DNA from: an uncultured Rothia sp.
GTDB taxonomy: Bacteria > Actinomycetota > Actinomycetes > Actinomycetales > Micrococcaceae
Assembly (NCBI RefSeq): GCF_937976295.1
Contig: NZ_CALJRY010000158.1
Location: 1 to 33,272, forward strand
Direction: 5' to 3'
DNA length: 33,272 bases
Shown here one piece after another: positions 30,490-33,272 of this stretch (position 1 is its first letter; each line of letters starts with the position of its first letter). The notes beneath the pieces were generated by a model. It made no database searches. It was given only the letters and a program-made list of their open reading frames with translations, and was not told the DNA's origin. The position numbers and the translations under genes are program-made.

Positions 30490-30520
30490 CAACGTGCGCT
30501 AACAACGCATACTAACAACG
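30486..30520 (+). repeat. Three 13-bp units spanning the dnaE stop codon
   Basis: CTAACAACG occurs at 30486, 30499 and 30512, exactly 13 bp apart. The first contains the dnaE TAA (30487-30489). Because 13 is one more than a multiple of three, the TAAs at 30487, 30500 and 30513 fall in three different frames. Confidence 0.92.
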
Positions 30521-30538
30521 CCCCCATGAGGGGAACGA

Positions 30539-30571
30539 CAGGGTGGATTCTGCATAGCAGAGTCCACCCTG
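30539..30571 (+). terminator. Hairpin terminator after dnaE, no T tract
   Basis: A 15-bp stem (30539-30553 with 30557-30571), with one G-T pair and the 3-base loop ATA. The following GAGCGT has no T run, so it may act as a U-less terminator or a transcript-end stabiliser. Confidence 0.5.
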
Positions 30572-30603
30572 AGCGTATATTCACTCACAACATACGGTGT
30601 ATC

Positions 30604-30652
30604 CGCTGTATATCACGGTAGAATAGGTATAAATATTCTTGAGCGCTGTATA
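30604..30652 (+). promoter_or_regulatory. Probable nrdR promoter region
   Basis: Two -10-like hexamers, TAGAAT (30619-30624) and TATAAA (30628-30633), lie in a local low-GC stretch 53-67 bases before nrdR. CGCTGTATA occurs on both sides (30604-30612 and 30644-30652), which could be a paired operator. No clear -35 and no match to the NrdR box consensus is seen. Confidence 0.4.
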
Positions 30653-30685
30653 CGCGGGCGCTAGCGCCCAGCCAAGGAGAAACGA

Positions 30686-31141
30686 ATGTACTGCCCCTAT
30701 TGCAAGCACACCGACTCGCGCGTGGTGGATTCCCGCACCACCGATGACGGCGCCGCAATTCGCCGCCGCCGCCAGTGCACCTCCTGCGCTCGCCGCTTCA
30801 CGACCGTTGAAACCACCACCATTTCGGTGATTAAGCGTTCCGGCGTGACCGAGCCCTTCGACCGTTCGAAGATTGCCGCCGGCGTGCGTAAGGCATGCCA
30901 GGGCCGCCCCGTGGGTGAGGACGATTTGGCGAAGCTCGCCCAGGAAGTTGAGGAGCTGATTCGTGCCCGCGGCCTGGCGGAGATTAACGCGCACGAGGTG
31001 GGTCTGACCATCCTGGAGCCGCTGTCGAAGCTGGACGCGGTCGCCTACCTGCGTTTTGCGAGCGTGTACCAGGCGTTTGAGAACCTTGAAGACTTTGAGG
31101 AGGCGATTGCGCGTCTGCGTGAGGACCGCATCGCCCAGTAA
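30686..31141 (+). CDS. nrdR: Ribonucleotide reductase regulator NrdR
   Basis: A 151-residue repressor of ribonucleotide reductase genes. The N-terminal zinc ribbon is complete: Cys3 and Cys6 (M-Y-C-P-Y-C), Cys31 and Cys34 (Q-C-T-S-C), with the Arg-rich R-R-R-R-Q between. The rest (about 46-136) is an ATP-cone that senses ATP and dATP (V-I-K-R-S-G-V-T-E-P-F-D, then R-S-K-I). Length and motifs are standard. AAGGAG (30674-30679) precedes ATG 30686. No nrd structural genes are in the window, so it acts on targets elsewhere. It is transcribed toward ppgK. Confidence 0.97.
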   Translation: MYCPYCKHTDSRVVDSRTTDDGAAIRRRRQCTSCARRFTTVETTTISVIKRSGVTEPFDRSKIAAGVRKACQGRPVGEDDLAKLAQEVEELIRARGLAEINAHEVGLTILEPLSKLDAVAYLRFASVYQAFENLEDFEEAIARLREDRIAQ

Positions 31142-31169
31142 ATTTCTAAGCAAGTAGCTAATGAGCTCA

Positions 31170-31192
31170 GCCGCCGCTATATGAGCGGCGGC
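31170..31192 (+). terminator. Hairpin after nrdR
   Basis: A perfect 9-bp stem GCCGCCGCT (31170-31178) and AGCGGCGGC (31184-31192), loop ATATG. No T tract follows. Confidence 0.5.
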
Positions 31193-31200
31193 ATACAGAA

Positions 31201-31240
31201 AGGGGCTGTTCCCGAGATAACTATCTCAGGAACAGCCTCT
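31201..31240 (-). terminator. Terminator for ppgK, possibly shared with nrdR
   Basis: The stem AGGGGCTGTTCC (31201-31212) pairs with GGAACAGCCTCT (31229-31240) with one G-T pair. Above a C-A mismatch it extends through GAGATA and TATCTC. On the minus strand CCCCTTTC follows the stem, giving a short T run. It is 17 bases beyond the ppgK stop. Confidence 0.6.
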
Positions 31241-31257
31241 TGAGCTGTAGCTACACT

Positions 31258-32109
31258 TTACGCTTCGCCGCGGCGCTTACGCTCAGGCAGCATGCCGCCA
31301 GCCCACAGTGCCGCACCCACAATACCGGCGTTATTGCGCAGGGCAGCCATGACCATGGGGGTACGAATCTGATCCTCAAAGTAGGGCATGAACTTCTCCG
31401 GGTTCTTGGAGATGCCGCCGCCGATGATGAACAGGTCGGGGGAGAAGAGCATCTGAACGTGCTCGAAGTAGCGGTACAGGCGCTTGCCGTACTTCTTCCA
31501 GGACAGCTCGTGCACCTCACGCGCGCGAGCGGAAGCCTGAGACTCGGCGTTGTGGCCGTCAATCTCCAGGTGACCCAGCTCGGTGTTCGGGATCAGCTTA
31601 CCGTCGTTGATGAGGGCGGAGCCGATGCCGGTGCCCAGGGTGATGACAGCGATCAGGCCGTCACGGTTACGGCCCTGACCGTAGGTTGCCTCAGCCAGGC
31701 CTGCTGCGTCAGCGTCGTTGAGGCCGTAGACGGTGCGGCCGTCCAGCGCCTCGCTCATGACCTGCTCCAGGTCGGTGTTAATCCAGGAGTCGTCCACGTT
31801 CGCTGCGGAGAAGACCATGCCGTTCTTCACCACTGCGGGGAAGTCGATGCCGACAGCGGACTCGGGGTCCGGCGCCAGGTCGCGGCCCTGCAGCTCGTCG
31901 ACGACGCGGCGTACAACCTCAGCCACAGCGGCGGGGGTTGCGGGCTTGGGGGTGTCGATGCGGAAGCGGTCGGACACGAGGTTGCCGGTGCGCAGGTCGA
32001 CGATGCCGCCCTTAATGCCGGTGCCTCCAATGTCCACACCAATCTGCAGGTCCTTGGGGGTGGGTGCGGGCAGTTCGGTGATGACGCCGGGTTCTGCGTA
32101 ATCGCTCAT
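31258..32109 (-). CDS. ppgK: Polyphosphate glucokinase (ROK family)
   Basis: A 283-residue kinase that phosphorylates glucose with polyphosphate or ATP. The phosphate-binding loop V-D-I-G-G-T-G-I-K-G is at 25-34, the sugar-binding and catalytic block G-L-N-D-A-D-A-A-G-L has Asn131-Asp132, and the second phosphate motif L-G-T-G-I-G-S-A-L is at 158-166. Also typical of PPGK are E-L-G-H-L-E and the W-K-K-Y-G-K-R-L block. It lacks the Cys-rich zinc motif of the broader ROK repressors. The start is ATG at 32109 on the minus strand with GAAAGAGAG upstream, a modest site. It lies 147 bp downstream of map, and converges on nrdR. Confidence 0.94.
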   Translation of the reverse strand: MSDYAEPGVITELPAPTPKDLQIGVDIGGTGIKGGIVDLRTGNLVSDRFRIDTPKPATPAAVAEVVRRVVDELQGRDLAPDPESAVGIDFPAVVKNGMVFSAANVDDSWINTDLEQVMSEALDGRTVYGLNDADAAGLAEATYGQGRNRDGLIAVITLGTGIGSALINDGKLIPNTELGHLEIDGHNAESQASARAREVHELSWKKYGKRLYRYFEHVQMLFSPDLFIIGGGISKNPEKFMPYFEDQIRTPMVMAALRNNAGIVGAALWAGGMLPERKRRGEA

Positions 32110-32204
32110 GGTTTTCTCTCTTTCGCCCCGCCTACTGCCGTGTAACCTAAGGGAGCGGGCGGGTTTGTTAGTGGGTGAACTGATATAAAAGTGAGGTGCT
32201 GGGT

Positions 32205-32229
32205 TCGTACCTGCACAAGTCGTACCTGC
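32205..32229 (-). repeat. 10-bp direct repeat between map and ppgK
   Basis: TCGTACCTGC (plus strand) occurs at 32205-32214 and 32220-32229, 15 bp apart, beginning 28 bases beyond the map stop. The role is unknown; it could be slippage or an operator for ppgK. Confidence 0.75.
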
Positions 32230-32256
32230 GGGGCAGGAAACCCAGAGGTCTGTGCT

Positions 32257-33075
32257 TTAGGGCAGGGTGAGGATGTCCGCGCCGTCAGCGGTCACCACGA
32301 GGGTGTGCTCGAACTGTGCGGTGCGCTTGCGGTCGCGGGTGACCACGGTCCAGTCGTCATCCCACAGGTCCCATTCGATGGTGCCGAGGGTCAGCATGGG
32401 CTCGATGGTGAAAATCATGCCCTCACGGATCTCGGTGTCGTAGGCGGGCGCCGCATCGTAGTGGGGGATGATGAGGCCCGAGTGGAACTCACGACCCACA
32501 CCGTGACCGGTGTAGTCGCGAACCACGCCGTAACCGAAACGTGCCGCGTACTTCTCAATGACGCGACCGATCACGTTGATCTGGCGGCCCGGCTTCACAG
32601 CCTTAATCGCACGGTTCAGGGACTCCTCGGTGCGCTCCACCAGCAGGCGGGACTCTTCGTCTACATTGCCGATGAGCAGGGTCTTGTTGGTGTCGCCGTG
32701 CATGCCGTCCAGGTATGCGGTGACGTCCAGGTTGAGGATGTCGCCGTCCTCCAGCACGGTGGAGTCCGGGATGCCGTGGCAGATGACCTCGTTCAGGGAG
32801 GTGCACACGGACTTGGGGTAGCCGCGGTAATCCACGGTGGAGGGGTACGCGCCGTGGTCGCAAATGTACTCGTGGACCAGCACGTCAATCTCGTCGGTGG
32901 TGGTGCCGGGCACGCAAATCTTGGATGCTTCAACGATGGCGCCTGCCGCGATCTTGCCGGCTGCGCGAACCCGCTCAACTTCCTCAGGGGTGTACATGTT
33001 CGAGTCGTTACCCTCGTTGGCGGTGGGCTTACCCACGTACTCGGGGCGAACAATGTGCGAGGGGACCGGGCGCAT
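32257..33075 (-). CDS. map: Type I methionine aminopeptidase, 5' end abutting foreign-looking DNA
   Basis: A 272-residue enzyme that removes the initiator methionine. Five metal ligands are present: Asp117, Asp128, His191, Glu225 and Glu256, with the active-site His100 in I-C-H-G-I-P-D-S. The N-terminal R-P-V-P-S-H-I-V-R-P-E-Y-V-G-K-P belongs to the actinobacterial MetAP-1c extension. In relatives some ten or more residues precede R-P-V-P, whereas here the gene begins M-R-P-V-P. Just before this ATG (33075 on the minus strand) the sequence becomes AT-rich and contains no Shine-Dalgarno. The true start and promoter have probably been lost or replaced at that point, so the coding start given is only the first available Met. 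Confidence 0.9.
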   Translation of the reverse strand: MRPVPSHIVRPEYVGKPTANEGNDSNMYTPEEVERVRAAGKIAAGAIVEASKICVPGTTTDEIDVLVHEYICDHGAYPSTVDYRGYPKSVCTSLNEVICHGIPDSTVLEDGDILNLDVTAYLDGMHGDTNKTLLIGNVDEESRLLVERTEESLNRAIKAVKPGRQINVIGRVIEKYAARFGYGVVRDYTGHGVGREFHSGLIIPHYDAAPAYDTEIREGMIFTIEPMLTLGTIEWDLWDDDWTVVTRDRKRTAQFEHTLVVTADGADILTLP

Positions 33076-33272
33076 GGGAATAAAAATAGAAATAAATACT
33101 TTCTTAAAAAATTATCTCTCTCAAAAGCTACAGAACTATGTATCTGGATGCCTTCAAGTGATACTACCACCCAACAGCTTACAGTAATAGCTGTAGGAGA
33201 TAGTAAAACAGTTTCAGATGCACAATTAGACAAACTCATTACGTACTTCTTACAGAAAAAAGAAGCCTTCGA
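33076..33272 (+). other. AT-rich segment of different origin, open frame to the window edge
   Basis: GC is 66 of 197 bases (33.5%), against about 60% elsewhere. The change is abrupt at the first base before map. One plus-strand frame (codons from 33076) is open to the right edge for 65 codons and ends with protein-like residues such as L-T-V-I-A-V-G-D-S-K-T-V-S-D-A-Q-L-D-K-L, with an internal ATG at 33148 but no ribosome site. A minus-strand frame is also open over much of it. I do not recognise the product. It may be the edge of a mobile element or phage, or a chimeric join to DNA of an AT-rich bacterium. Confidence 0.7.

Noticed and set aside
26872..30492. A 1206-codon open frame on the minus strand opposite dnaE
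   Set aside because: It mirrors dnaE over its entire length, encodes a composition typical of antisense of high-GC genes (Val, Gly, His, Arg, Leu), has no ribosome site, and dnaE is unmistakable. Codon bias explains the lack of stops.
30580..30660. NrdR-box autoregulation of nrdR
   Set aside because: I looked for the ACACWATATATWGTGT-type box upstream of nrdR and saw only partial resemblance around GCTGTATATC, not two spaced boxes.
31240..32145. A 301-codon plus-strand frame opposite ppgK
   Set aside because: It is the complement of ppgK, whose ROK motifs are clear, and no ribosome site precedes it.

Overview
This window is an actinobacterial chromosome segment carrying a complete division and cell-wall (dcw) cluster and the genes that usually follow it. 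GC is about 60%, starts are ATG and GTG with GGAGG-type ribosome sites, and there is no ftsA or mreB. The order dinB - DUF3040 - mraZ - rsmH - ftsL - ftsI - murE - murF - mraY - murD - ftsW - murG - murC - ftsQ - ftsZ - pgeF - yggS - sepF - yggT - divIVA - lspA - rluD - dnaE - nrdR is that of Micrococcaceae. MurE carries a DDP motif instead of the DNPR of diaminopimelate enzymes, which points to lysine-type peptidoglycan. The best guess is a Rothia, of the R. mucilaginosa type. This rests on protein character, GC and gene order, not on a database match.

Layout. 1-170: 3' end of a probable dinB. 441-842: DUF3040 membrane protein with a strong terminator. 843-1422: long mraZ leader containing phased GTGG repeats that match known MraZ boxes. 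1423-19044: the dcw genes, tightly packed; murE/murF, mraY/murD and murG/murC overlap, and hairpins break the run after murD, after ftsW and after ftsQ. 19241-20431: ftsZ with its own leader and terminator. 20598-23730: pgeF, yggS, sepF, yggT. 24252-26849: divIVA, lspA, rluD, each behind a sizeable leader. 26947-30489: dnaE. 30686-31141: nrdR. 31258-33075, minus strand: map and ppgK, converging on nrdR.

How the genes work together. MurC-MurF build the UDP-MurNAc-pentapeptide, MraY and MurG turn it into lipid II, and FtsW and FtsI polymerise and cross-link it at the septum. FtsQ and FtsL regulate that synthase. FtsZ, SepF and DivIVA position the ring and, in actinobacteria, the growth zone. 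PgeF edits peptidoglycan precursors. MraZ is the expected regulator of the whole cluster.

What stands out. (1) The last 197 bases (33076-33272) drop to about 33% GC exactly at the first codon of map, which has no ribosome site there. This is a junction with foreign DNA, either biological or an assembly chimera. (2) Several gene ends carry short tandem duplications across or just after the stop codon. Three arrays of unrelated sequence (rluD, dnaE, downstream of yggT) share a 13-bp period, and at dnaE this places TAA in all three frames. (3) FtsL, FtsQ, FtsW and SepF all carry long disordered extensions; the FtsW tail is strongly basic and the SepF linker strongly acidic. (4) ftsI and sepF share an upstream TTGACCGC-N20-TAnnnT arrangement. 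I found no CRISPR array, tRNA, rRNA, insertion sequence or defence system.
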